The notes beneath the pieces are model-generated. The model ran no database searches, was not told the DNA's origin, and saw nothing but the letters and a program-made list of their open reading frames with translations. A stretch of DNA of 31,661 nucleotides, taken from contig JBDHSU010000032.1 of NCBI GenBank assembly GCA_039808325.1, forward strand, positions 1 through 31,661, in the 5' to 3' direction. Shown here piece by piece: positions 6,448 to 14,608 of this stretch. This DNA is from JAFKKS01 sp039808325 (GTDB taxonomy: Bacteria > Pseudomonadota > Alphaproteobacteria > Rhizobiales > Xanthobacteraceae). The position numbers and the translations under genes are program-made. Every line of letters begins with the position of its first letter. The first letter of the stretch is position 1.

Positions 6448-9400
6448 TCACTCCGCCGGCTGTGGCGCAGAGTCCCGCTTTCCGCGACGGCGTGAGCCAA
6501 GGCCCGCGATCCAGCGGCAGACGACATAGAAGGCCGGCGTGAACAGCAGGCCGAAGATGGTCACGCCGATCATCCCGGAGAACACCGCCGTGCCGAGCGC
6601 TTGCCTGAGCTCCGCGCCCGCACCGATGGCAATCACCAGCGGCAACACGCCGAGAACGAACGCGAGCGAGGTCATCACGATCGGACGCAGCCGCAGCCGT
6701 GCGGCCTCGACCGCCGCATTCCACCGGTTCTCACCTCGATCCTCGAGTTGCTTGGCAAACTCGACGATCAGGATCGCGTTCTTCGCGGCGAGTGCGATCA
6801 GCACGATGAAGCCGACCTGCGTCAGGATGTTGTTGTCCTGCCCCCTGAAAATCACACCCAAAATCGCCGCGACGAGGCACATCGGCACGATGAGGATGAC
6901 CGCCAAGGGCAAGGTCAGACTCTCATATTGCGCCGCGAGGACCAGGAACACGAACACCACGCCGAGCACGAACGCGAACATCGCCGTGTTGCCGGCGCGA
7001 ATCTGCTGGAACGCGAGCGTCGTCCACTCATACGAGAAGCCGGGCGGCAGCGTTTCCGCCGCGAGCTTCTGCATGATCTCGATCGCCTGCCCCTGGCTGT
7101 AGCCGGGCGCGGCGTTGCCGTCGAGTTCCGCCGCCGGATAGATGTTGTAGCGCGGCACACGGTACGGGCCCGAGATGTCCCTCACCGTCGTAAAGGAGCC
7201 AAGCGGCACCGTGTCGCCGCTGGAATTGCGCACGCGCAGCGACAGCACATCCTTCGGCACGAGACGGAATTTCGCGTCCGCTTGCGCCTGAACGCGGAAC
7301 GTGCGGCCGAACAAATTGAAATCGTTGACGTAGGCGGAGCCGAGATAGATCTGCAAAGCGCTGAAGACATCGGAGACGTTGACGCCGAGCAATTGCGCCT
7401 TCGTGCGATCGATATCGAGGTAGAGCTGCGGCGTCGACGTCTCGAACAGCGAGAACACCTGCGTCACGCCCGTGGTCTGCGCCGCCTTCGCCATCATCGC
7501 GCCGACAGCCTGCTGCAACGCCTGCGGTCCGGCGCCGCTGCGGTCTTCCACCATCATGCGGAAGCCGCCGGCATTGCCGATGCCGGACACCGGCGGCGGC
7601 TGCACGACGATCAGGAACGCATCCTCGATGGCGGACAGTTTCTGCATCAACGCGCCCTGGATCGCGCCGATGGATTTTCGAGGATCGCGCGCCCGCTCAT
7701 CGAACGAATCGAGCACGATGAACATCGCGCCGGCGTTGGGGGCATTGGTGAACGTGGCGCCGGAGAAACCGACGACATTGACCGCATGCTGCACGCCCGG
7801 GGTCTTCAGCACGATGTCGGCGGCGCGGCGCATGACCTCGTCGGTGCGCTGAAGCGAGGCGCCGGGCGGCAATTGCGAGGCGAGGATGAGAATGCCGCGG
7901 TCGATCTGCGGGATGAACCCCTGCGGCGTACGCGCGAATTCGAAAAGTCCGCCCCCGAGGATCGCGACGTAAAGCAGCATCATCAGCGCCGCGAAGCGCA
8001 CCGCCTTGCCGACGATCCACTGGTACCCGCGCGCCAAACCGTCGAAACCGCGATTGAACAGCCGGAAGAAACCGCGGATCGGCTTCTCGTACCAGCTCTC
8101 GCGGTGCTGCGGATCGTGCGGCTTGAGCAGCAGCGCGCACATCGCCGGCGACAAGGTGAGCGAAGCGATCAGCGAAATGATCGTCGCGCTCGCGATCGTC
8201 AGCGCGAACTGTCGGTAGAACTGTCCGGAAATGCCGGTGATGAACGCCGACGGCACGAACACCGCGCACAATACGAGCGCGATCGAGATCAGCGCCCCGC
8301 CGACCTCGTCCATCGTCGTGCGCGCCGCCTCGCGCGGACTTTTACCGGCGGCGATGTTGCGCTCGACGTTTTCGACAACGACGATCGCGTCGTCGACCAC
8401 GATGCCGATGGCGAGAACCAGGCCGAACAGCGACAAATTGTTCAGCGAGAATCCGAACAGCGTCATCGTGAAGAACGTGCCGATGAGCGAGATCGGAATC
8501 GCCAGCAGCGGGATCACCGCCGCGCGCCATGTCTGCAAGAACAGGACGATCACGATGACGACAAGGATCACAGCCTCGAAGATCGTCTGAATGACCGCGC
8601 GCACCGACTCCTGGATGAACTGGGTCGGATTGTAGAAGACGCCGTATTTGAGCCCCGGCGGAAAATTCTTGGAGATATCGGCCATCGTTTTCACGATGTT
8701 GTCGCCGGTCGTCAGGGCATTCGAGCCGGGGCGCTGAAAGACCGCCAGGGCCACGGACTCGCTGCCGTCCAGATATGAATTCGAGGAATAGTCCTGGGCG
8801 ATCAGCTCGACGCGTGCGACATCCTTGACCCTGACCACGGCATTGTTCGTTTGCTTGACGACGATGTTCTTGAACTCGTCGGGGTCGGACAAGCGGCCAA
8901 GAGTTCGCACGGCGACTTGGAACGCGAGTTGCTTCGGTACCGGCGGCTGATTGAGCACGCCTGAGGCGACCTGTACGTTTTGCGCCGCCAGCGCCTGCGT
9001 CACGTCGGTCGCGGTGAGATTGAGCGATTGCAGCCGGTCGGGGTCGAGCCAGACCTGCATCGCATAATCGCGCGTGCCGAAAATCGTGATCGATCCCACG
9101 CCGTCGACGCGCGTCAACACATCCTTGATCTGGATGTTCGCGTAGTTCGACATGAAGAGCGGATCGCGCGATTTATCGGGCGAATAGAGGCTCACCACCA
9201 TCAGGATGTCGGGGGAGCTTTTGGCGACGACGACGCCGATTTGCTGCACCTGCTGCGGCAAGCGCGGCTGCGCGATGGCGACACGGTTCTGAACCTGAAC
9301 CTGCGCGGTATCGAGATCGGTGCCGAGATCGAATGTCACCGAGATCGAGAAGCGTCCGTCGGCGGTGGAATTCGAGGAGATGTAGAGCATCCCCTCGACG

Positions 9401-9618
9401 CCGTTGATCTGCTGTTCGATCGGCGCGACCACCGTTTCGGCGACGACCTCGGCGCTGGCGCCCGGATACTGTCCGGCCACGTTGATCGTCGGCGGCGCGA
9501 TTTCCGGATATTGCGCGACCGGCAGCCGCACATACGACACCCCGCCGAGGATGATGATGACGATCGCGATGACGGACGCAAAGATCGGCCGGTCGATGAA
9601 AAAATGAGAAAGGCGCAT
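6448..9618 (-). CDS. RND multidrug efflux permease (HAE1 family, AcrB/MexB-like)
   Basis: A 1056-residue inner-membrane permease, normal length for a trimeric proton-driven drug pump. It starts MRLSHFFIDRPIFASVIAIV, the conserved first membrane helix. The proton-relay aspartates are present (Asp409-Asp410 in GIVVDDAIVVVENVER), as is the relay lysine in LIALAAKNAILIVEFAKQ of the tenth helix. Two large periplasmic loops separate the two six-helix halves. It lies 11 bases after the adaptor gene, so translation is probably coupled; no strong Shine-Dalgarno is visible. Pumps of this type expel drugs, dyes, bile salts or solvents through a TolC-like channel, but no outer-membrane channel gene or TetR-type repressor adjoins. 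Substrate range cannot be predicted. Confidence 0.96.
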   Translation of the reverse strand: MRLSHFFIDRPIFASVIAIVIIILGGVSYVRLPVAQYPEIAPPTINVAGQYPGASAEVVAETVVAPIEQQINGVEGMLYISSNSTADGRFSISVTFDLGTDLDTAQVQVQNRVAIAQPRLPQQVQQIGVVVAKSSPDILMVVSLYSPDKSRDPLFMSNYANIQIKDVLTRVDGVGSITIFGTRDYAMQVWLDPDRLQSLNLTATDVTQALAAQNVQVASGVLNQPPVPKQLAFQVAVRTLGRLSDPDEFKNIVVKQTNNAVVRVKDVARVELIAQDYSSNSYLDGSESVALAVFQRPGSNALTTGDNIVKTMADISKNFPPGLKYGVFYNPTQFIQESVRAVIQTIFEAVILVVIVIVLFLQTWRAAVIPLLAIPISLIGTFFTMTLFGFSLNNLSLFGLVLAIGIVVDDAIVVVENVERNIAAGKSPREAARTTMDEVGGALISIALVLCAVFVPSAFITGISGQFYRQFALTIASATIISLIASLTLSPAMCALLLKPHDPQHRESWYEKPIRGFFRLFNRGFDGLARGYQWIVGKAVRFAALMMLLYVAILGGGLFEFARTPQGFIPQIDRGILILASQLPPGASLQRTDEVMRRAADIVLKTPGVQHAVNVVGFSGATFTNAPNAGAMFIVLDSFDERARDPRKSIGAIQGALMQKLSAIEDAFLIVVQPPPVSGIGNAGGFRMMVEDRSGAGPQALQQAVGAMMAKAAQTTGVTQVFSLFETSTPQLYLDIDRTKAQLLGVNVSDVFSALQIYLGSAYVNDFNLFGRTFRVQAQADAKFRLVPKDVLSLRVRNSSGDTVPLGSFTTVRDISGPYRVPRYNIYPAAELDGNAAPGYSQGQAIEIMQKLAAETLPPGFSYEWTTLAFQQIRAGNTAMFAFVLGVVFVFLVLAAQYESLTLPLAVILIVPMCLVAAILGVIFRGQDNNILTQVGFIVLIALAAKNAILIVEFAKQLEDRGENRWNAAVEAARLRLRPIVMTSLAFVLGVLPLVIAIGAGAELRQALGTAVFSGMIGVTIFGLLFTPAFYVVCRWIAGLGSRRRGKRDSAPQPAE

Positions 9619-9629
9619 CGGGCGGCCGC

Positions 9630-10805
9630 TCAGTCGGTCTTCGGTTTCGTGTCGGCCGATGCCGGCGCTTCCGTCTTCGGATTCACCTTGATTCCCGGCC
9701 GCAAGCGCGCGAGGCCGTTGATGACGACGCGGTCGTCCGGCGCCAAGCCGCTCTTGATCACGCGCAGATCGCCGGACAGTTCGCCCAAGGTCACGTATTT
9801 CGGCGCGACCTTGTCCTCCTTGTCGACCACCATGACGTACTTGCGAATCTGCTCGGTCCCGATCGCCACGTCCGGGACAAGCAAGGCCTCATAGGCCTCC
9901 GATCCGGGCACCTTGATGCGGCCGAACATGCCGGGCGTGAACAACCCCTTCGCATTCGAAAACTCGGCGCGTCCGCGGATCGTACCGCTGGAGCGGTCGA
10001 TCACGTTGTCGACGAAGTCGATCTTTCCGTCGTGGCCGAAATCCTTCTCATCGATCAGCTTGAGGGTGACCGGCACGCCCTTGCCGCGATTGGCGACTTC
10101 CTTCGATTTCAAACCAATGCGCTCATAGCGCAGGTAGGACGCCTCATCGAAGGTGAATTCGAAGCGAATCGGATCGGTGGACACGATGGTGGCAAGCAGC
10201 GTCGTGTTGCCGCCGTTTCCGCCGGTCACGAGATTGCCCGGCGACACGCGCCGGTCACCGATGCGCCCGGCGATGGGCGCTTTCAGCTCGGTGAACTCGA
10301 GATCCAGGGCCGCCTGACGCACCGCCGCCTCTTGCGCGGCGACGGTGGCGTCGGCCGTCCGCTTGGTCTGCGTGCGCTGCTCGAAGACCTGCTCGGAAAT
10401 CGTCCGCTCACGCACGAGCTGGGCCGCGCGGGCGAGATCGCTTTCGGCGAAGGCGAGATTGGCGCGCGCTTGCGCGAGATTGGCCTTGGCCTGGTCGAGC
10501 GCATTCTGGAACGGACGCTTATCGATCGTGAACAGCAGGTCGCCCTGCTTCACCAACTGGCCGTCGCTGAAATGCACCTTCTCGAGCGAGCCGGAAACGC
10601 GCGCACGCATTTCGACGGAATCGACGGCGACGAAGCGCCCGACATATTCGTCCATGTCCGTGATCGTGCGCTTGATCGGCGTGGCAACGGTCACGGACGG
10701 CGGCGGAGGCGCCGCGGGCGGCGGTTGCTGCTGGCCGCATGCAAGGAGCAACGGGGCAGCGAGCAAAAGAGGAAGAGCGGAGCGCGCCGCGCTGGCGATC
10801 GACAT
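9630..10805 (-). CDS. RND efflux periplasmic adaptor lipoprotein (AcrA/MexA-like)
   Basis: A 391-residue membrane-fusion protein. The signal sequence ends in the lipobox LLAC with Cys23 as lipid attachment site, followed by a proline-rich linker. Next come a split biotinyl-lipoyl domain, an alpha-helical hairpin rich in Ala/Gln/Arg (about residues 105-175), the second lipoyl half with LKAPIAGRIGDRRVSPGNLV, a beta-barrel and a membrane-proximal domain. The start at 10805 has GGAGAA just upstream and gives a proper signal peptide; the longer open frame to 10949 would bury it. The protein bridges the permease and an outer-membrane channel. A good promoter lies 40-70 bases upstream, so adaptor and permease form their own transcript rather than depending on murJ. 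Confidence 0.94.
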   Translation of the reverse strand: MSIASAARSALPLLLAAPLLLACGQQQPPPAAPPPPSVTVATPIKRTITDMDEYVGRFVAVDSVEMRARVSGSLEKVHFSDGQLVKQGDLLFTIDKRPFQNALDQAKANLAQARANLAFAESDLARAAQLVRERTISEQVFEQRTQTKRTADATVAAQEAAVRQAALDLEFTELKAPIAGRIGDRRVSPGNLVTGGNGGNTTLLATIVSTDPIRFEFTFDEASYLRYERIGLKSKEVANRGKGVPVTLKLIDEKDFGHDGKIDFVDNVIDRSSGTIRGRAEFSNAKGLFTPGMFGRIKVPGSEAYEALLVPDVAIGTEQIRKYVMVVDKEDKVAPKYVTLGELSGDLRVIKSGLAPDDRVVINGLARLRPGIKVNPKTEAPASADTKPKTD

Positions 10806-10847
10806 AAGTTCTCCGAAAAACCTTCGTGGCGCTGGAACTGGCGTCAG

Positions 10848-10876
10848 CATATACGGACGCGCAATTCCGGTCTCAA
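10848..10876 (-). promoter_or_regulatory. Sigma70-like promoter of the RND adaptor-permease operon
   Basis: On the minus strand TTGAGA (10876-10871, five of six consensus bases), a spacer of exactly 17 bases and TATATG (10853-10848, four of six) lie in the 91-base gap after murJ. The expected transcription start is near 10841, about 35 bases before the adaptor ATG at 10805. No clear operator palindrome overlaps it. Confidence 0.55.
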
Positions 10877-10896
10877 GATGTCCGGCATCGGCCTCT

Positions 10897-12441
10897 TCAG
10901 GATCGTCTCCGAAGCAGGGTCGCCAGACCCGCGATTCGCCAGCGAGCACGGTACAAAAATAACAGCGTTGCTCCGTAAACGATCGCGCCGGTAAAAGCCA
11001 GCGCGATCAGCAGGATCAGGTCCCGCGAACCTGTCGCCGGCAAGTATCCGTCGAGAAGAGCGTAGGTAGACCAAATTACCGCTGCCAGCAGGAGGCCGGC
11101 GGCCAAAAGCCGCGCGAGAGGGCGCAGGAACGCCCCATCCAGGACGATCAGCCCCCGGCGAACCGCGAACCACAGGACCAATGTGACGTTCGTCCACGCG
11201 CCGACAGAGGTCGCGAGAGCGAGACCCACCTGCGCCAGCGCCCCCATCAGCGCCACCTTCAACGCGATGTTGACGGCTACCGCCGTTAGCGATGCCTTGA
11301 CAGGTGTTGCCGTATCGCCACGGGCGAAGAACGTCGCGACCAGGCTCCGAATTAGAACGAAAGGCAGGAGCCCGAGCGCATAGGCGCGAAGCGTGGCGCC
11401 CGACGCGGCGGCGGCGTCGGCGGTGAATGCGCCGCGCATGAACAGCGCGCGCATGACGAGATCCGGCACGACGACGAAGCCGACGACAAAGGGAATCGCC
11501 AACGCCACCGTCATCTCGATGGCGCGATCCTGCGCATGGCGTGCGCCGCGCTCGTCGCCCGCCGCGATACGACGCGCCATTTCCGGCAGCACGACCGTGC
11601 CGGCCGCGATGCCGATCACGCCGATCGGCAGTTGATTGAGACGATCGGCGTAATACAGCGCCGACACGGCGCCGACGGTCAGAAAGCTCGCGATGATCGT
11701 ATCGGCGAAGAGAGCCAGTTGAACGCCGGCCGAGCCGACCGTCGCGGGGCCCAGGGCGCGGAAGAAGCGCCGCACGTCTTCGTCCCAGCGCGGCCAGCGC
11801 AGCGCGACCATAATGCCGGCGCGCTTGGCGTCGGCGCCGACGAGCACGACTTCGAGCACACCCGCGACCACGACGCCCCACGCCGCGGCGTGACCCGCGC
11901 TCGGGAAAAAGGCCGCGAGCGCAAGCGCCGCCATCATCATCAGATTGAGGATGACGGGCGCAGCCGCGGCCGCAGCGAAGCGATCGATCGCGTTCAGCAT
12001 GCCGCTGAACAGCGTCACCAGCGTCATCAGCAATAGGTAGGGAAACGTGATGCGCGTCAGTTCGACCGCAAGGCCGAAGCGCAACGGATCCTGCTCGAAG
12101 CCGGGCGCCAACAGCTCGATAACAGAAGGCGTGAACGCCAGGGCCAGGGCCAACAGAACGACTTGGCTGGCGAGGAGAAGCGTGAAGATGCGATCAGCGA
12201 AAAGCCCCGCCGCGTCACGACCGCCCTGATGGCGAATGCGTGCATAGGCGGGAACGAAGGCCGCATTGAACGCGCCTTCGGCAAAGATGGCGCGGAAATG
12301 ATTGGGTAAGCGCAGCGCGACGAAAAAGGCGTCTGCGACCGGACCGGCGCCAAGGATCGCCGCGAGCATGATGTCGCGGAAGAAGCCCGCCACCCGCGAC
12401 ACGAGCGTGAGCCCGCCAACGGACACGATGCGGCGGAGCAT
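10897..12441 (-). CDS. murJ: Lipid II flippase MurJ (MviN)
   Basis: MurJ flips lipid II, the undecaprenyl-linked peptidoglycan precursor, across the inner membrane. The protein from the start at 12441 is 514 residues with about 14 membrane segments. It has the family opening LRRIVSVGGLTLVSRVAGFFRD and the strongly conserved RLPNHFRAIFAEGAFNAAFVP segment near residues 45-65, whose arginines and acidic residue line the substrate cavity. An in-frame ATG at 12480 would add 13 residues; 12441 is preferred because homologues usually begin MLRR-like, but neither has a strong Shine-Dalgarno. It is the last gene of a same-strand run hldD-hldE-transaldolase-Gfo/Idh-murJ, 98 bases after the Gfo/Idh gene. 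No frame damage is seen. Confidence 0.95.
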   Translation of the reverse strand: MLRRIVSVGGLTLVSRVAGFFRDIMLAAILGAGPVADAFFVALRLPNHFRAIFAEGAFNAAFVPAYARIRHQGGRDAAGLFADRIFTLLLASQVVLLALALAFTPSVIELLAPGFEQDPLRFGLAVELTRITFPYLLLMTLVTLFSGMLNAIDRFAAAAAAPVILNLMMMAALALAAFFPSAGHAAAWGVVVAGVLEVVLVGADAKRAGIMVALRWPRWDEDVRRFFRALGPATVGSAGVQLALFADTIIASFLTVGAVSALYYADRLNQLPIGVIGIAAGTVVLPEMARRIAAGDERGARHAQDRAIEMTVALAIPFVVGFVVVPDLVMRALFMRGAFTADAAAASGATLRAYALGLLPFVLIRSLVATFFARGDTATPVKASLTAVAVNIALKVALMGALAQVGLALATSVGAWTNVTLVLWFAVRRGLIVLDGAFLRPLARLLAAGLLLAAVIWSTYALLDGYLPATGSRDLILLIALAFTGAIVYGATLLFLYRARWRIAGLATLLRRRS

Positions 12442-12539
12442 TCCGCGCTGGCCGCCTGCCTGCTGCGATTCGCCGCGCATGTCCGGTTGTTAGCGTGGCA
12501 GACGCGCTGCTGTCTATGCGCGGTTGTGAAGCGGCCGCC

Positions 12540-13553
12540 TCAGGCCGTGGCGCTTTGCTCCGGCGCACGGTCCATTTGCGAATCCTGCGGCAGCAGCGAT
12601 GCGCCCGAATCCTGCTCCAGACAGCGAATGGCAATTTCGAGGCTCGCGACCGCCTCCTCCCCGGAGACGGCGGGAGCTCCCCGCTCGCGGATAGTCTTCA
12701 CGAAGGCCATCAATTCGGCCCGCAACGGCTCGGCGTGACCGACCGACAAATGGCGCATGGAGTAGCTGCCATCCGGCCGGAAGCCGAAGCATTCGGTGAC
12801 TTGGCGGGTCAACAAATCCGCCGCGACATATTTCTTGCGGGTGGCGACGTGAACGGTACGCGCCTTGAACGGCGTCAGCCAATTCGTCGTGATCTGCGCC
12901 AGCACTCCCGACTTGGTTCGGAATTGCAACTGCGCGATATCCTCGTGCTGCGCGCGCGCGCGCGCCAGCATCGGCTGAACTTCGACGATATCCGAATCGG
13001 TGAACCAGCGAATCAAATCGATATCATGCACCGCAAGGTCGATAACCACGCCGACGTTCGACATGCGCGGTGGAAACGGCCCGACCCGGGTGATCCCGAT
13101 CGAGAGGATCTCTTCGCCGCGGATCGCCTCCTTGACGGATTGCGCGGCGGGGTTGAAGCGCTCCACGTGACCGACCGTCAGCGCGACGCCGGCGCGCGCG
13201 GCGGCAGCGACAATGTCGCGCCCCTCCAGCACATTCGATGCGATCGGCTTTTCCACCATGACGTGAACGCCGCGCTCGATCGCGGCCAGCGCCAGCGAAT
13301 GGTGCAGGTGAGTCGGCGCCGCAATCGAGATCGCATCGACGCCAATCGCGAACAGGCCCTCGACATCGGTCACCGCCGGGCATCCGACCGCTTTCGCGAC
13401 CCGTTGGGCCTGTACGCGATCGGGATCGGCGATGCCCGCCAGATGCACGTCCGGCAAGTCGGTCAGCACCCGCGCGTGGTTGCTGCCCATCACACCGACG
13501 CCGACGACGCCAATGCGCACGGCGGACCCGTTCGGCTTCTTATTGCTTGTCAT
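12540..13553 (-). CDS. Gfo/Idh/MocA-family NAD(P)-dependent oxidoreductase, possibly a UDP-GlcNAc 3-dehydrogenase
   Basis: A 337-residue two-domain oxidoreductase. The N-terminal Rossmann fold has GVVGVGVMGSNHARVL (15-30), the family's active-site EKP lies at 101-103, and HVERFNPA (129-136) is followed by the C-terminal sheet domain with VIDLAVHDIDLIRW (170-183, His176). These motifs are the ones I associate with UDP-N-acetylglucosamine 3-dehydrogenases (GnnA), which start 2,3-diamino-sugar synthesis for lipid A. That specific role is inference: a partner aminotransferase (GnnB) is not in the window. The envelope setting (murJ downstream, heptose genes upstream) favours a nucleotide-sugar substrate. 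A run of alternating CG lies inside the gene at about 12950-12965, encoding an Ala-Arg repeat. Confidence 0.85.
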   Translation of the reverse strand: MTSNKKPNGSAVRIGVVGVGVMGSNHARVLTDLPDVHLAGIADPDRVQAQRVAKAVGCPAVTDVEGLFAIGVDAISIAAPTHLHHSLALAAIERGVHVMVEKPIASNVLEGRDIVAAAARAGVALTVGHVERFNPAAQSVKEAIRGEEILSIGITRVGPFPPRMSNVGVVIDLAVHDIDLIRWFTDSDIVEVQPMLARARAQHEDIAQLQFRTKSGVLAQITTNWLTPFKARTVHVATRKKYVAADLLTRQVTECFGFRPDGSYSMRHLSVGHAEPLRAELMAFVKTIRERGAPAVSGEEAVASLEIAIRCLEQDSGASLLPQDSQMDRAPEQSATA

Positions 13554-13689
13554 CGAAGGAATCTCAGTTCGAGCGGCGAACGCTTCGCTCTAGCACGACG
13601 GCCACGCCTTGGCGACGGCGCCGCGAACCGCGGAAACGCACATTTCAATTCAATCTATTTCGCAAAAGGAGCTGCCAGCGAGCCAAACG

Positions 13690-13720
13690 GCGGGCGGCGG
13701 CGAATTCACGGCGCCGCCCG
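13690..13720 (-). terminator. Possible hairpin terminator after the transaldolase gene
   Basis: CGGGCGGCG (13691-13699) and CGCCGCCCG (13712-13720) form a perfect nine-pair GC stem with a 12-base loop, 10 bases past the transaldolase stop on the minus strand. Only a weak TTT follows, so it may slow or protect transcripts rather than end them. The remaining gap to the Gfo/Idh gene (about 130 bases) shows no clear promoter. Confidence 0.4.
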
Positions 13721-13730
13721 TCATGCCGCC

Positions 13731-14477
13731 CTATTCCGCGGCGCGCGAGACGCCGGGCAGCTTGAGCGACAGGCCCGCCGCAAGGGCATCCTCGCGGAAG
13801 GCGCGGACCGCATCGAGAGAAAGCTCAGCATCCGTCTTGGTGCCCAGCGCCGGCATCTTCTTCAAGACGTCGCCGGGCGCGGTGATGATGTGGCAGCCCA
13901 TCTCGTCCGCCTCAATGACGTTGAAGACCTCACGGGTCGACGCCCAGATGATCTCGACGTTCTTGGTCGTGCGCGCGTGCTTGATCGCCGCCCGCATCTG
14001 CGGACGATAGTCGATGCCGAGATCGGCAAGGCGTCCGGCAAAAACCGACACGCAGGCCGGCGCACCACCCGCCAAGGCATCAGTCGCCTTGCGCGCCTGC
14101 TCCTCGGTGAAAATCGCCGTCACGTTCACCTTCACGCCGTCGTGCGACAGCGCCCCCACGGCGTCGTACAGCGTGTCGCCGCGCGTGTTGATGACCGGCA
14201 ATTTCACATAGACGTTCTTTCCCCATGACGAGATGAAGCGCGCCTGCGCCACCATCTCGGGAATATCGTCGGAGAACACCTCGAACGAGATGTGCTTGTC
14301 CGGGACCGCCGCGACGAGGTCGCGCCCGAACTCCTCGTAGTTGCTGACGCCGGCCTTCTTCAGCAGCGAGGGGTTGGTTGTGAAGCCCTTGATCCAAGGC
14401 TTGGCGGCCATCTCGACAATCTGCTTCTTGTCGGCGCCATCGGTGAAAAGCTTAACTTTGAGGTCTTCGAGTTTCAT
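13731..14477 (-). CDS. Transaldolase (short, FSA/TalC-like subfamily)
   Basis: A 248-residue class I aldolase barrel. The Schiff-base lysine is Lys92 in NVYVKLPV, and TTNPSLLKKAG (33-43) is the family signature. Aligned by eye with E. coli fructose-6-phosphate aldolase, Gln59 of that enzyme corresponds to Glu66 here and Tyr131 to Phe146. Glu and Phe at these sites are the transaldolase state, so a three-carbon transfer between sugar phosphates, including sedoheptulose 7-phosphate, is more likely than fructose-6-phosphate aldol cleavage. The start at 14477 has AGGTGA upstream and begins MKLEDLKVKLF as homologues do; the frame is open to 14501. It is on the same strand as hldE (131 bases upstream), whose pathway starts from sedoheptulose 7-phosphate. 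Confidence 0.88.
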   Translation of the reverse strand: MKLEDLKVKLFTDGADKKQIVEMAAKPWIKGFTTNPSLLKKAGVSNYEEFGRDLVAAVPDKHISFEVFSDDIPEMVAQARFISSWGKNVYVKLPVINTRGDTLYDAVGALSHDGVKVNVTAIFTEEQARKATDALAGGAPACVSVFAGRLADLGIDYRPQMRAAIKHARTTKNVEIIWASTREVFNVIEADEMGCHIITAPGDVLKKMPALGTKTDAELSLDAVRAFREDALAAGLSLKLPGVSRAAE

Positions 14478-14608
14478 TGCGTCACCTGCAGAATGGGCCA
14501 AACGGGCGCGGGGGCTCGGGATGGCGTTGAGGGGTACGTCGCCGCCGCCACGTGTGCACGGATCACCAAGCTCGATATAGGTAGCGGATGGGGCATCGTC
14601 TGCCGTTG

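Noticed and set aside
6601..8778. 725-codon open frame on the plus strand
   Set aside because: It is antisense to the RND permease, its protein is dominated by Arg, His, Asp and Glu with no fold signature, and such frames are normal shadows in GC-rich genes.
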